This document shows, in pieces, positions 15,960 through 24,935 of a stretch of 42,171 nucleotides of DNA (its first letter is position 1; each line of letters begins with the position of its first letter). The stretch comes from JAKSCF01 sp028279945 (GTDB lineage Bacteria; Bacillota; Clostridia; Peptostreptococcales; JAAYPU01). A program made the translations under genes and the position numbers. The stretch covers positions 1 to 42,171 of the forward strand of contig JANQMT010000174.1 of the NCBI GenBank assembly GCA_028279945.1, in the 5' to 3' direction. The notes beneath the pieces were generated by a model, which was not told the origin of the DNA, ran no database searches, and saw nothing but the letters and a program-made list of their open reading frames with translations.

Positions 15960-17264
15960 CTATAATAATCCCATGATCCTTGGAAGAAATAGTGACAGTT
16001 CCGGAAAGAATGTTGTCAGTAATACTATGGGCAAATACCCAAGTAGTAAGAATGTCATGGTAGGTTTCACTATTTCACTAAATTCACATTTTCCTATTCG
16101 CATACCTAAATACAGTATGCTTGCATAAGGTGGCGTAACACCTCCCATCGCAAGGTTAACACCCATTATTGCTGCAAAATGAACTGGGTTTAACCCTAAT
16201 TCAGTTATGAGAGGAAGTAAAAGTGGTGCTACTAGAATCATTCCTGTAGCATCATTTACAATCATACCAACCAAGAATAAGAATATGTTTATGATCAAAA
16301 GCATGATGATCCTACTATCCGTTATGTTAAAGAAGAGTTCGATAATAGCTTGTGGCACTTGTAACATAACGTAGGTTTGACTTAACATTAATGTGAAAAT
16401 AATCATTGTCATTATAGCGCCTACAGAAGTAGCTGATTCTTTAAGAAGCTTAAAAAAGCTATTAAAACTAAGCTCTTTATAGACAAAAAATCCAATAGGG
16501 ACAGATACAACAGCAGCAACACCCGCAGCTTCAGTTGGGGTAAAGACACCGCCATAGATACCACCTAAAATAATTATAGGCAAAGCAAGAGCAGGCAAAG
16601 CAATCCATGTTCTATTTAAAAATTCCTTTCGCCTTTCTTTAGATTTGAGTGGAGGCTCTAAAATGAGATTTGGTTTTTTTCTAGCCCAAATTAAATTGAT
16701 AGCTGAAAATGTAATGACAATGGCTAGTCCCGGACCTACGGTGGAAAGAAAACAAGCTAAAATAGATGTTTCGGTCACCCATCCGTATAAGATCATAATA
16801 ATGCTTGGAGGGATCAACAATCCTAAAATTGATGAAACCGTCACCAATGAAGTGGCATATCCACGAGGATAACCTTGTTTGACCATTCTCGGTATCAATA
16901 TGGGTCCTGTCGCTGCAACGCCGGTAAAACCACTTCCTGAGATGGCCCCAAGAAAAGCACAAGTGACTACGGCAATTACTCCTGTTCCACCTTTTATTCG
17001 GCCTACCAGCATGTCTGAAAGGTTAAGAAGACGTTTAGCGATACCACTTCCACCCATGATAATACCTGCAAGCACGAACAGTGGACTGGCAAGAAGAACA
17101 GGACTTATCGTTTGATTAAATCCCCATAACATCATACTTTTCATTGAGACATCTCCGAATATTGCCATAAAGAGGAGAGCGCCGGCAAAACAATAGGGGA
17201 GAGGGATGCTCATCATTAAGAGCACAACAAGAAGCAGGACATCCAAAAGCACAATATTTAACAT
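15960..17264 (-). CDS. dctM: TRAP transporter large permease DctM
   Basis: This is the 12-14-segment membrane subunit that carries the ion-coupled transport step. It is 434 residues, normal length, hydrophobic throughout, with family motifs SPLFVLAGIIMGGSGIA near the N-terminus, SGSGFTGVAATGPILIPRM, LIPPSIIMILYG, PTEAAGVAA and the C-terminal GGVTPPYASILYLG. Its start codon overlaps the dctQ stop (TAATG), so the two are translationally coupled. dctP follows 50 bp downstream. Confidence 0.94.
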   Translation of the reverse strand: MLNIVLLDVLLLVVLLMMSIPLPYCFAGALLFMAIFGDVSMKSMMLWGFNQTISPVLLASPLFVLAGIIMGGSGIAKRLLNLSDMLVGRIKGGTGVIAVVTCAFLGAISGSGFTGVAATGPILIPRMVKQGYPRGYATSLVTVSSILGLLIPPSIIMILYGWVTETSILACFLSTVGPGLAIVITFSAINLIWARKKPNLILEPPLKSKERRKEFLNRTWIALPALALPIIILGGIYGGVFTPTEAAGVAAVVSVPIGFFVYKELSFNSFFKLLKESATSVGAIMTMIIFTLMLSQTYVMLQVPQAIIELFFNITDSRIIMLLIINIFLFLVGMIVNDATGMILVAPLLLPLITELGLNPVHFAAIMGVNLAMGGVTPPYASILYLGMRIGKCEFSEIVKPTMTFLLLGYLPIVLLTTFFPELSLFLPRIMGLL

Positions 17265-17791
17265 TATCTCACCTTCCTTTCAGACGCTTGTAGACCATTC
17301 AAAAATATTTTTATATTGTCAACTAATTCAACGCCGGTATAAAATGTCATTAAGATGAGTCCTACAAATAGTGCACTTTCTGCAAAAAACATTGGAATTT
17401 CAACAAGGTTACTGAGTTTCCAAGACTTAAGTGAATATGCGCAGTATCCATAAGCCCAGTAGGTTAGCCATAAGCTTATTAATAAAGATAAAAGTGACTT
17501 TAATATATTGAAAATTTGCATTGGTTTTCCACTTTTTATGTAGAGTGTTAATATCCCACAAGATATGTGGTTTCGTTCCATTGAAGCATTTGCACCCCCA
17601 ACCATGTATAGCCAAATCGTAGGAAAAAGCATGACTTCTTCAATTCCCATAAGCGGGGCTTTAAATACATACCTTAATAAAACCTGTATGAGAACGATTA
17701 ATGGTAAAGCTATCATTAAGATTGCACTTAATATGCCCTGAAAGGTCGTCAAGCTGCGCCATATTTTTTGTGTCAAAGAATTATCTTGCAT
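17264..17791 (-). CDS. dctQ: TRAP transporter small permease DctQ
   Basis: This is the small four-segment membrane subunit that holds DctM and DctP together. At 175 residues it has the usual length. Hydrophobic segments lie at about 18-40, 52-70, 93-115 and 130-155, and the family-like motif LRYVFKAPLMGIEEV is present near residue 35. GAGGAGGAG precedes the ATG. It lies between the ornithine-cyclodeaminase-type gene (30 bp) and dctM (overlap). Confidence 0.9.
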   Translation of the reverse strand: MQDNSLTQKIWRSLTTFQGILSAILMIALPLIVLIQVLLRYVFKAPLMGIEEVMLFPTIWLYMVGGANASMERNHISCGILTLYIKSGKPMQIFNILKSLLSLLISLWLTYWAYGYCAYSLKSWKLSNLVEIPMFFAESALFVGLILMTFYTGVELVDNIKIFLNGLQASERKVR

Positions 17792-17821
17792 TGAATCTCC
17801 TCCTCTGTTGATTAGATCATT

Positions 17822-18823
17822 CTAAATAGTAAAAGAGAACTTTTCACCTAACCCTTTTTCTTTGGCCCTATCAAGCACTACAGTTGCAACTGCAACATCC
17901 ATTGCACCTGTCCCGATGGGAATACAAATCACACGCTCATTCTCTGAAACATCGCATTGCTTCTTGGCTGCGGCAAGCTCACCTATGGTAGCATAAATGT
18001 TTTCTTCAGTTATTTTACCTTTTGAGTTTAGTTTTTTTAGAGCGCCTCGATGTAGAGCTTGACCAATGTGATCGACTATAATTTTATCTGCTTTAAGGAT
18101 AAGTTCATCGTCACATTCCTGATAGGAACCTAGGGGGAAATAAATAGTTCCTGGCTCAACCCATTCATTTTTTATGAATTTGTCTTTAGACTGGGTAACA
18201 GAAATAATTGCATCAGCGTTAGCTGCTTCTTTTGCTTCGTCAACAACTATTATCTCGCCTTTAACAACCTCCTTCATGTTTTTTTTGAATTTCAAGCCGG
18301 ATTCTTTATAGATGTCGTAAACCCTTAATTCTTCTATATCAAAGACTTCAGAAATAGCTATAGTATTAGTACGTGCTTGCATGCCTGCTCCATAAATACC
18401 TAGTTTAATGGATTGCTTGTTTGGGAGTAGATACTTAAGAGCTATTGCAGTCTGAGCACCGGTACGCCAATTTGTTATATGGGCGCCATCCATAGCTGCT
18501 ACAAAGTCACCCATTTTAGGATCAATCAGAAGAATCATACCAACGATATAGGGTAATCCTTTTTTCTTTCTTTCCCCAAGAAAACCGCCTACCCATTTAA
18601 TGCCGGCTGAATCACACCATCCTATATAAGCAGGCATAGCATTCATAAATCCTTCATATGGAGGAAATTCTCCTTCTTCTCCTAAATCCAAAGTAACCTT
18701 AGTTGGATTTATGGTTGTTCCTTCTCCAAAACCTTTAAAAGTTTTATCACATATCTCCACTACATCTTTCATGTTCAGCACCTCTAAGATATCTGACTTG
18801 CTTAATAATAATGTGTTATTCAT
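17822..18823 (-). CDS. Ornithine cyclodeaminase / mu-crystallin family enzyme
   Basis: The 333-residue protein is full length for the family. It has the nucleotide-binding fold with GIYGAGMQARTNT (about 143-155) and the catalytic-site segment NWRTGAQTAIALKYL (about 118-132). Family members include ornithine cyclodeaminase, alanine dehydrogenase and ketimine reductases, so the exact substrate cannot be read. Ectoine-degradation EutC belongs to the same family and also pairs with TRAP transporters, but no other ectoine gene is here. AAAGGAGG precedes the ATG. It is the first gene of the operon; the sigma-54 promoter lies 41 bp upstream and an activator gene follows. Confidence 0.88.
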   Translation of the reverse strand: MNNTLLLSKSDILEVLNMKDVVEICDKTFKGFGEGTTINPTKVTLDLGEEGEFPPYEGFMNAMPAYIGWCDSAGIKWVGGFLGERKKKGLPYIVGMILLIDPKMGDFVAAMDGAHITNWRTGAQTAIALKYLLPNKQSIKLGIYGAGMQARTNTIAISEVFDIEELRVYDIYKESGLKFKKNMKEVVKGEIIVVDEAKEAANADAIISVTQSKDKFIKNEWVEPGTIYFPLGSYQECDDELILKADKIIVDHIGQALHRGALKKLNSKGKITEENIYATIGELAAAKKQCDVSENERVICIPIGTGAMDVAVATVVLDRAKEKGLGEKFSFTI

Positions 18824-18863
18824 TGTGTTCCTCCTTTAAAGTGTTGTTCTTTTCTGAATAATC

Positions 18864-18878
18864 GCAATGTTTGTGCCA
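18864..18878 (-). promoter_or_regulatory. Sigma-54 promoter of the cyclodeaminase-TRAP operon
   Basis: TGGCAC-N5-TTGCG on the minus strand matches the -24/-12 consensus closely, with correct spacing. The activator gene at 19187-20746 is adjacent. Confidence 0.88.
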
Positions 18879-19060
18879 GTTTATTACTTTAGTGAATTGT
18901 TTTTCAGGTGAAAAGCACTATATGTAGATGATGAAGAATAGATAGACTATATATGGTATGGGAACAGGGCTGTTTTGGGTTATTTTCTTTTCTTGTTTAA
19001 TTTATAATTTTGATTAAAATAAAAATAAAATCCTCGTTAAGATAGATTTCATCATTAAAT

Positions 19061-19101
19061 TACCTCTAAATTCTAGAAATTAAATCTAAAATTTAGAGGT
19101 A
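19061..19101. promoter_or_regulatory. Perfect 11-bp palindrome TACCTCTAAAT / ATTTAGAGGTA, possible activator site
   Basis: It lies 183-237 bp upstream of the sigma-54 promoter, in the range of enhancer sites for AAA+ activators. Its half-site resembles the arms of the nearby terminator, so it may instead be a related hairpin. Confidence 0.45.
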
Positions 19102-19130
19102 TTGATTGATTTGATTTTATTTATAATAAA

Positions 19131-19168
19131 AAACCCCTAATTAAAGACTTATTTTAAATTAGAGGTTT
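19131..19168 (-). terminator. Intrinsic terminator of the sigma-54 activator gene
   Basis: AAACCTCTAATT...AATTAGGGGTTT stem with one G-U pair, followed on the minus strand by TTTTTT. It begins about 20 bp past the activator's stop codon. Confidence 0.75.
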
Positions 19169-19186
19169 GTAAAAACATTTCTTTAT

Positions 19187-20746
19187 TTATCGGTTGCCTT
19201 GACCTAACTTATATTTGTTGATCTTATTATATAATGTAGCCAAAGAAATCCCTGCTGCTTTTGAGATTTTCTTTTTGCCTTCATAGGTAAGACCATACTT
19301 TTCAATTGCTTTTTCCAGGATTAATATTTCAGCTTTTTCTAAAGGCATGATACTGTCAAATTGGTTACTCGAGGTAATTGTCTCATCAATAGTAATAAAC
19401 TTTAAATCTTCAACCATTATTTGTTCATGATCTTTAACGCTGATTAAAACCCGTTCGATAACATTCTCTAATTCCCGAATGTTTCCGGGCCAATCATATT
19501 GATACATGATTTCCATGGCATTGGGACTAAAAGTTGTATTTATTTTACCTAATTTCCTGCAGACTTTATTGATTAGAAATTCAATTAAATCTGGCAAATC
19601 TTCTTTACGCTCCCTCAAAGGCGGCAGTTGGATATTCCAAACGTTTAATCTATAAAAAAGGTCTTCTCTAAAACTGCCTTTTTTAACCATTTTTTTAAGA
19701 TCTCTATTGGTAGCCGCAATAATGCGAACATCCAAAGGTATTTTCGATTCTCCACCAATTCGTTGAATTTGTTTTTCTTGAATCGCGCGTAATATTTTGA
19801 CTTGCAAAACAGGATCCATATCTCCAATTTCATCTAAAAATATAGTTCCTCCATTTGCTAATTCAAACTTTCCGATACTTCTTTTGTAGGCACCTGTAAA
19901 GGCACCTTTCTCATAACCAAAAAATTCACTTTCTAAAAGGTTCATTGGGATAGCAGAACAATTTATACTTATAAACGGTTGCTTTGATCGTTTGCTTTCA
20001 TTATGAATGGCATTTGCAAGGACTTCCTTACCTGTACCTGTTTCGCCTAAAATTAATACCGTTGTATCATTTTGTGCTGCAATTTTAGCCATTTCTATAA
20101 CTTGCTGCATAATAAAAGACTCGCCGATTATATTATGGAATGTATAAGATGCAGAGGCAATATTACTTATTTTTTCTGAAAGCTTTTCAAGTTGATGCTT
20201 ACTTTCTCGTAATTTTTCCGTTAAAATGATGACTTCTTCTATATCGTTAGCAATAGCAACCGCACCAATCATATGCTCTTTATAGAAAATCGGAGAGGCA
20301 CTAGCAACAAGTTCAATAGAGAATTCCTTGGTTTTAACTTTCAGATTTGTAACTGCTTTGCCTGTTTTTAAAACTTTTGCAAGACTCCCTTGAGGATAAA
20401 GATCAAAAATGTTTTTCCCTATACGCTCTTCTAATTTTACACCTACGATATCTAGAAACTGGGGATTAACATATTGTGTGACACCGCTATTATTGACTAT
20501 CTGGACCCCAGCCGGAAGTGCTTCCAAAATTTCAATTAAAATTTCTCTGCTCAGCAGCATATTTAACAATTGCTCTGTATCAATAGAATGGTTTACGGTA
20601 AATTCATTGTCAACTTTTTGTAAATCATCTATACTGCATAATAATTCTTGGAAAGCGTTTAACTGTTGAGTATTGGATGATTTTAAAGTATCCAAAGATA
20701 TCAGTGGTTTTAATTTTTCTAAGCTTTCAATTCGATAATCTCCCAT
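19187..20746 (-). CDS. Sigma-54-dependent activator with PAS sensor (519 aa)
   Basis: This AAA+ enhancer-binding protein remodels sigma-54 RNA polymerase. Order of parts: ~75 residues of unknown start, a PAS domain (about 76-175, LPAGVQIVNNSGVTQYVNPQ...), a coiled-coil linker, the AAA+ domain with Walker A GETGTGKE (about 230), GAFTGA sigma-54 contact loop, Walker B GGTIFLDEIGD, and a C-terminal Fis-type helix-turn-helix ISKAAGISLATLYNKINKYKL. All key motifs are intact. There is no receiver domain, so it likely senses a ligand through PAS. It lies divergent in function but co-directional with the cyclodeaminase-TRAP operon, which has a sigma-54 promoter; it is the obvious regulator of that operon. 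Confidence 0.92.
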   Translation of the reverse strand: MGDYRIESLEKLKPLISLDTLKSSNTQQLNAFQELLCSIDDLQKVDNEFTVNHSIDTEQLLNMLLSREILIEILEALPAGVQIVNNSGVTQYVNPQFLDIVGVKLEERIGKNIFDLYPQGSLAKVLKTGKAVTNLKVKTKEFSIELVASASPIFYKEHMIGAVAIANDIEEVIILTEKLRESKHQLEKLSEKISNIASASYTFHNIIGESFIMQQVIEMAKIAAQNDTTVLILGETGTGKEVLANAIHNESKRSKQPFISINCSAIPMNLLESEFFGYEKGAFTGAYKRSIGKFELANGGTIFLDEIGDMDPVLQVKILRAIQEKQIQRIGGESKIPLDVRIIAATNRDLKKMVKKGSFREDLFYRLNVWNIQLPPLRERKEDLPDLIEFLINKVCRKLGKINTTFSPNAMEIMYQYDWPGNIRELENVIERVLISVKDHEQIMVEDLKFITIDETITSSNQFDSIMPLEKAEILILEKAIEKYGLTYEGKKKISKAAGISLATLYNKINKYKLGQGNR

Positions 20747-20877
20747 AATGAGACTCCTTTTTATTAAACCAAGAACAATAGAAACAGAAACTAATAAATT
20801 TTTGTTATATTATAACACAATATTATTACCTCACAATGAGTTTATACCTATACGCCTATCATCAAAGGACTAAAAGG

Positions 20878-21033
20878 TAGTTGGCAAAGAGTTTTTCAGT
20901 TGAAGCCCTAACACAGAATCTCTGATTCTGATGTAGGTCTTATACAAGTTGAACTTTCCAATCTATGATTGGTAAAAGTTGCGATTCGCAGAGTGGAAAC
21001 TCTCCAATTTTAGTTGGCAAAGAGTTTTTCAGT
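20878..21033. repeat. 23-bp direct repeats flanking a cluster of small hairpins
   Basis: The 23 bases starting TAGTTGGCAAAGAGTTTTTC occur identically at 20878-20900 and 21011-21033. Between them lie CAGAATC-TCT-GATTCTG (20914-20930), CCAATC-TAT-GATTGG (20958-20972, extended by AACTTT/AAAGTT) and GAGT-GGAA-ACTC. The block occupies the gap upstream of htpG and has no coding frame. It may be a small repeat element or structured RNA. Confidence 0.7.
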
Positions 21034-21051
21034 AAAAAAGTCAAAAATATA

Positions 21052-21079
21052 TTGACAAATTTGTAATTTTTACTAGAAT
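21052..21079 (+). promoter_or_regulatory. Sigma-A promoter of htpG
   Basis: TTGACA (21052-21057) and TAGAAT (21074-21079), spaced 16 bp, directly before CIRCE. Confidence 0.8.
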
Positions 21080-21083
21080 AAAA

Positions 21084-21110
21084 TTAGCACTCATTAAGCG
21101 AGAGTGCTAA
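21084..21110 (+). promoter_or_regulatory. CIRCE element (HrcA operator)
   Basis: TTAGCACTC-N9-GAGTGCTAA is a perfect match to the CIRCE consensus. It begins five bases past the -10 box and 104 bp before htpG, so htpG here belongs to the HrcA heat-shock regulon. Confidence 0.97.
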
Positions 21111-21187
21111 TAAATCATTACATAACCTATGTAAAACAAATTAATTAAATCATTATGATTATGCTAATAAGATAAAGAAGGGAAAGA

Positions 21188-23068
21188 ATGAAAATGGCAA
21201 AAAAACAGTTTAAAGCCGAATCAAAAAAATTACTAGACTTAATGATTAATTCAATTTATACCCATAAAGAGATATTCTTAAGAGAGCTGATATCTAATGC
21301 AAGTGATGCTATTGATAAGAGCTATTATCATTCTCTTGTTGATGAAAACATCAGTTTTAATAAAGATGATTTCTATATTAGGATTGAAGCAGATAAAGAG
21401 AATAGAATACTCACCGTTTCTGATACCGGTGTGGGTATGACCAAGGAAGAATTGGAAAATAATTTAGGAATTATTGCAAAAAGCGGATCTTTAACATTTA
21501 AAGATGAAAACGAAGCAAAAGATGGTGTGGATATCATAGGACAATTTGGGGTAGGATTTTACTCTGCTTTTATGGTGTCAGAAGTGGTAACGGTTGTAAG
21601 CCGTGCCCTTAACGCTGATGAAGCCTTTAAATGGGAATCAAAAGGTGTAGATGGATATACCGTGGAGTCATATGACAAGGACACAGTAGGAACGGTCATT
21701 ACATTAAAGATCAAAGAAGATACAGAAGATGAAAAATACGATAGATTTTTGGATGAATATCAGCTAAAAACTTTAATTAAGAAATATTCAGATTTCATCA
21801 AATATCCAATTAAGATGATGATGAAAAAAAGCAAACTGAAAGAAGGTACTGAAAATGAGTATGAGGACTATTTAGAAGATGAGACCCTCAATACCATGGT
21901 ACCTATTTGGAGAAGAAATAAGAATGAGTTAAAGGCCGAAGATTATGAACGCTTCTATATGGACAAGCATTTTGGCTTTGAAAAACCCCTTAAATATATT
22001 CACTCAAGCGTTGATGGTGTAACCAGCTATAATATGATCCTATATATTCCTGCTAAAGCCCCTTATGATTTTTACACAAAAGAGTTTGAAAAAGGCTTAG
22101 AGCTTTATTCAAACGGTGTCATGATTATGGAAAAATGCGGGGACTTATTACCTGATTACTTTAGCTTTGTACAAGGTTTAGTGGACTCACCTGATTTTTC
22201 TCTTAATATTTCAAGGGAGCTTTTACAGCATGATCGACAGCTGAAGTTTATTGCTAAGAAAATAAAGGACAAAGTTAAGAGTGAATTAGTGTCCATGCAG
22301 AAAAAAGACAGAGAAAAATATGAAGAATTCTATAAGAGCTTTGGCAGACAGTTAAAATACGGTGTTTACTCAGACTTTGGAAGCAACAAAGAAGTGCTCC
22401 AAGATTTATTGATGTTCTACTCTTCAACAGAGAAGAAGCTTGTAAGCCTTGAGGAATACGTCTCACGAATGAAAGAAGATCAAAAATACATTTACTATGC
22501 AGCCGGCGAAAGCAATGACAGAATAGAGAAATTACCACAAACAGAACTCATTGCGGATAAAGGCTTTGAAATACTATATTTCACTGATGATGTGGATGAG
22601 TTTGCCATTAAGATGCTGATGAATTACCAAGAAAAAGAATTTAAATCGGTTTCAAGCGGTGACTTAGGCATAGAATCAGATGAGAAAGAAGCGGCTGAAG
22701 AAAAAGAAGATAACAAGGAACTTTTTGAATTAATGAAAGAAGCTCTAGGTGATAAAGTTAAGGAAGTAAAAGCATCTAAGAGATTAAAGAGCCATCCGGT
22801 TTGCCTATCCAGTGAGGGTGAGCTTTCAATTGAAATGGAAAAGGTATTGAATATGATGCCGGATAACCAAGGCATCAATGCTGATAAAATCTTGGAAATC
22901 AATACAAATCACCAAATGTTTAATGCCATCAAGAATGCATTCGATCAAGATAAAGATAAAGTAAAAATGTACGCAAACTTGCTGTACAATCAAGCTTTAT
23001 TGATTGAAGGCCTTTCAATAGAAGATCCGGTTCAATTTGCTAATGATGTATGCAGTTTAATGAAGTAA
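21188..23068 (+). CDS. htpG: Chaperone HtpG (Hsp90)
   Basis: This cytosolic Hsp90 folds and protects proteins under stress, driven by ATP. The 626-residue length is normal. The GHKL ATPase motifs are ELISNASDAIDK (helix 1 Asn), DTGVGM and GQFGVGFYSAF; the middle domain has the catalytic loop LNISRELLQHDRQ; the C-terminal dimer domain is complete. GAAGGGAAAG precedes ATG 21188, with a second ATG two codons later (MKMAKK), so either may start. It is a single-gene unit with its own promoter, CIRCE and terminator. Control by CIRCE rather than another class is notable because htpG in Bacillus subtilis is not under HrcA. Confidence 0.97.
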   Translation: MKMAKKQFKAESKKLLDLMINSIYTHKEIFLRELISNASDAIDKSYYHSLVDENISFNKDDFYIRIEADKENRILTVSDTGVGMTKEELENNLGIIAKSGSLTFKDENEAKDGVDIIGQFGVGFYSAFMVSEVVTVVSRALNADEAFKWESKGVDGYTVESYDKDTVGTVITLKIKEDTEDEKYDRFLDEYQLKTLIKKYSDFIKYPIKMMMKKSKLKEGTENEYEDYLEDETLNTMVPIWRRNKNELKAEDYERFYMDKHFGFEKPLKYIHSSVDGVTSYNMILYIPAKAPYDFYTKEFEKGLELYSNGVMIMEKCGDLLPDYFSFVQGLVDSPDFSLNISRELLQHDRQLKFIAKKIKDKVKSELVSMQKKDREKYEEFYKSFGRQLKYGVYSDFGSNKEVLQDLLMFYSSTEKKLVSLEEYVSRMKEDQKYIYYAAGESNDRIEKLPQTELIADKGFEILYFTDDVDEFAIKMLMNYQEKEFKSVSSGDLGIESDEKEAAEEKEDNKELFELMKEALGDKVKEVKASKRLKSHPVCLSSEGELSIEMEKVLNMMPDNQGINADKILEINTNHQMFNAIKNAFDQDKDKVKMYANLLYNQALLIEGLSIEDPVQFANDVCSLMK

Positions 23069-23080
23069 ATAATATAATAG

Positions 23081-23116
23081 AAAAGAGTAACTGACAATAA
23101 ATCGGTTACTCTTTTT
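23081..23116 (+). terminator. Intrinsic terminator of htpG
   Basis: AAAAGAGTAAC...GTTACTCTTTTT, an 11-bp stem followed by TTTTTAT, 13 bp past the stop codon. Confidence 0.88.
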
Positions 23117-23128
23117 ATGTAATGTAGT

Positions 23129-23338
23129 TTATTGTTTATCTTTAAGTTCTTTTATAAGCTCAGCGAGATAAATGGTACATCCCATTATTAAACCACTTAA
23201 AAAAATAATGCCTAAATATATCGGTTTTAAGTGAGATTCTGGAACACCGCCCCATGGAAAAATAAACTCTGTTAATAGAGCACCAAACCAAAACACAAAG
23301 AAATAACAACATACCATGGTTATTAAAATAGCTTTCAT
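23129..23338 (-). CDS. Small two-segment membrane protein (69 aa)
   Basis: A GGGAGG site 6 bp before ATG supports translation. Hydrophobic segments lie at about 3-24 (ILITMVCCYFFVFWFGALL) and 41-60 (YLGIIFLSGLIMGCTIYLA), then a charged tail KELKDKQ. I do not recognise the family. It lies between htpG (convergent) and the MFS gene (same direction, upstream by 137 bp), so it may be read through from the carrier. Confidence 0.65.
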   Translation of the reverse strand: MKAILITMVCCYFFVFWFGALLTEFIFPWGGVPESHLKPIYLGIIFLSGLIMGCTIYLAELIKELKDKQ

Positions 23339-23474
23339 ACTGGCCTCCCAAAGAAATCATCTACATATAATTGTATCATATTTAAAGATGCTGCTGAGTG
23401 TCTTTTTCATATAATATAGAAATATCAATTTGTTATTATATAAAAAGTGGAGCTTCCTAAGGGAATGGCATCGG

Positions 23475-24746
23475 CTATTTTTTTATAGGTTTTGGTGATA
23501 TTAAAGCACCAATAACGCCAAGTGCCGGAAATACCATGAAGCATATAAGGGCTTCTGTATAGCCGCCAAAGAGATCAAAACCTATACCCAGTGGCAAAGG
23601 GCCAAAAGCAGTTCCGATGACTAAAATGGTCATGGCTAAACCCTTGATGCTTCCCAAATATTTTGTTCCAAAATAATTAGGCCATACAACACCGTTGCAT
23701 ACATTGTTTAACCCAAGTCCCATCCCTTGAATTACAGCATAGATCATACCACCTAGCACAGTTGTGGCATTAAGAAGAATAATTAAGCTGATCAATTGAA
23801 GCAAGCACGCAAAAGCCATGGCATAGTGTACCTTTATATGATCGAGTATATAGCCGGCTATAAGTGTAGTAGGAAAACTTGCCAAAGCAATAAGGCTTAA
23901 GACATAAGCTGCTGTTGCAGGTGTTAATCCCTTGATACTCAGTATGGATATAAAATGAAAAGTAACGCCCGTTACAATCATTGGAAGAACTTGATGACAG
24001 TAAAGAATAAACCAAAATGAATGGGTTTTAAAAGCTTCTTTTATTGTCCATGAACCCATTTCTTTTTTCTCAGCCTTAGGGGATTTGTCTTTTTCAATGG
24101 AAGACAGGTCACCATTATCAGGCAATAACCCTATATCTTCAGGTTTATTATGTTGAAAGAAGTATATAATAGGTATAAAAAACAACCATAACAAAAAGGT
24201 CCAAAGCCGCCAAGTGTTGGGCCACCCCCAAGACTGAATCAGCATGGTATTAAATGGAGGTATAACAGCAGAACCCACTACGCCGCCTACAGAAGCAAGA
24301 CTTAAAGCAAATGCCCTTCTCTTAATAAACCATTTGGGTACAATGGTATAGGGTAAAAGGGTCATAGATCCTTGACCTGTCAACCTTCCAACAAAGAAGC
24401 CCAACATAAGCATCCATAGGCTTGAAATGAAACTATTCCATAAACAAGAAATACCAAGAATGCCAGCAACAATAATGGTCATTTTCTTTTGGCCATAGCG
24501 ATCTGCTAAACGTCCAACCACAGATAACAAAAGCCCGGCAACCAAAGTGGACATAGAATATAAGCTGGATATGGTAGTGCGGCTCCAGCCAAAATCATTG
24601 ATATAATAGTCTATAAAAACCGAAGTAAAATAAGTCTGCCCCGGTGCAGAGAAAAACACGCCAAGTGCTGCAATTCCTGTAACGATCCATCCATAATAAA
24701 AACCATTTCTTTTTACAACATTACTTACCATTTCATTGTGTCCCAT
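23475..24746 (-). CDS. MFS transporter, oxalate/formate-antiporter-like (OFA/MCT type)
   Basis: This 423-residue carrier has 12 predicted membrane segments with a central polar loop at about 205-225 (PEDIGLLPDNGD... ending at the MGSWTIKEAF segment). The N-terminal FYYGWIVTGIAALGVFFSAP and the loop-2 motif GRLADRYGQKK are typical of monocarboxylate-type MFS carriers. The substrate is probably a small organic acid but cannot be read. AAAGGATG precedes the ATG. It is transcribed away from the chemotaxis-type gene at 24936, sharing a 189-bp intergenic region. Confidence 0.88.
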   Translation of the reverse strand: MGHNEMVSNVVKRNGFYYGWIVTGIAALGVFFSAPGQTYFTSVFIDYYINDFGWSRTTISSLYSMSTLVAGLLLSVVGRLADRYGQKKMTIIVAGILGISCLWNSFISSLWMLMLGFFVGRLTGQGSMTLLPYTIVPKWFIKRRAFALSLASVGGVVGSAVIPPFNTMLIQSWGWPNTWRLWTFLLWLFFIPIIYFFQHNKPEDIGLLPDNGDLSSIEKDKSPKAEKKEMGSWTIKEAFKTHSFWFILYCHQVLPMIVTGVTFHFISILSIKGLTPATAAYVLSLIALASFPTTLIAGYILDHIKVHYAMAFACLLQLISLIILLNATTVLGGMIYAVIQGMGLGLNNVCNGVVWPNYFGTKYLGSIKGLAMTILVIGTAFGPLPLGIGFDLFGGYTEALICFMVFPALGVIGALISPKPIKK

Positions 24747-24935
24747 AATTACATCCTTTCAGTGCAAAACAGCACCGAGTATTAGGATAGCACAAGTTAT
24801 GACAATTATCAAAGTTATTTATCAACAAATTTTATCATTGGAATAATAATTGCTTAATTTATATCCATAAGCATAATTTGAATATTGTCGTAAGTTAAAA
24901 AAGCACTGTATTCAATAACGAGGGAGGAATTTTAC

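Noticed and set aside
14884..18823. Ectoine degradation operon
   Set aside because: A cyclodeaminase-type gene and TRAP transporter recall it, but the hydrolase, deacetylase and aminotransferase genes are missing; the M24-like gene is 11 kb away in another unit.
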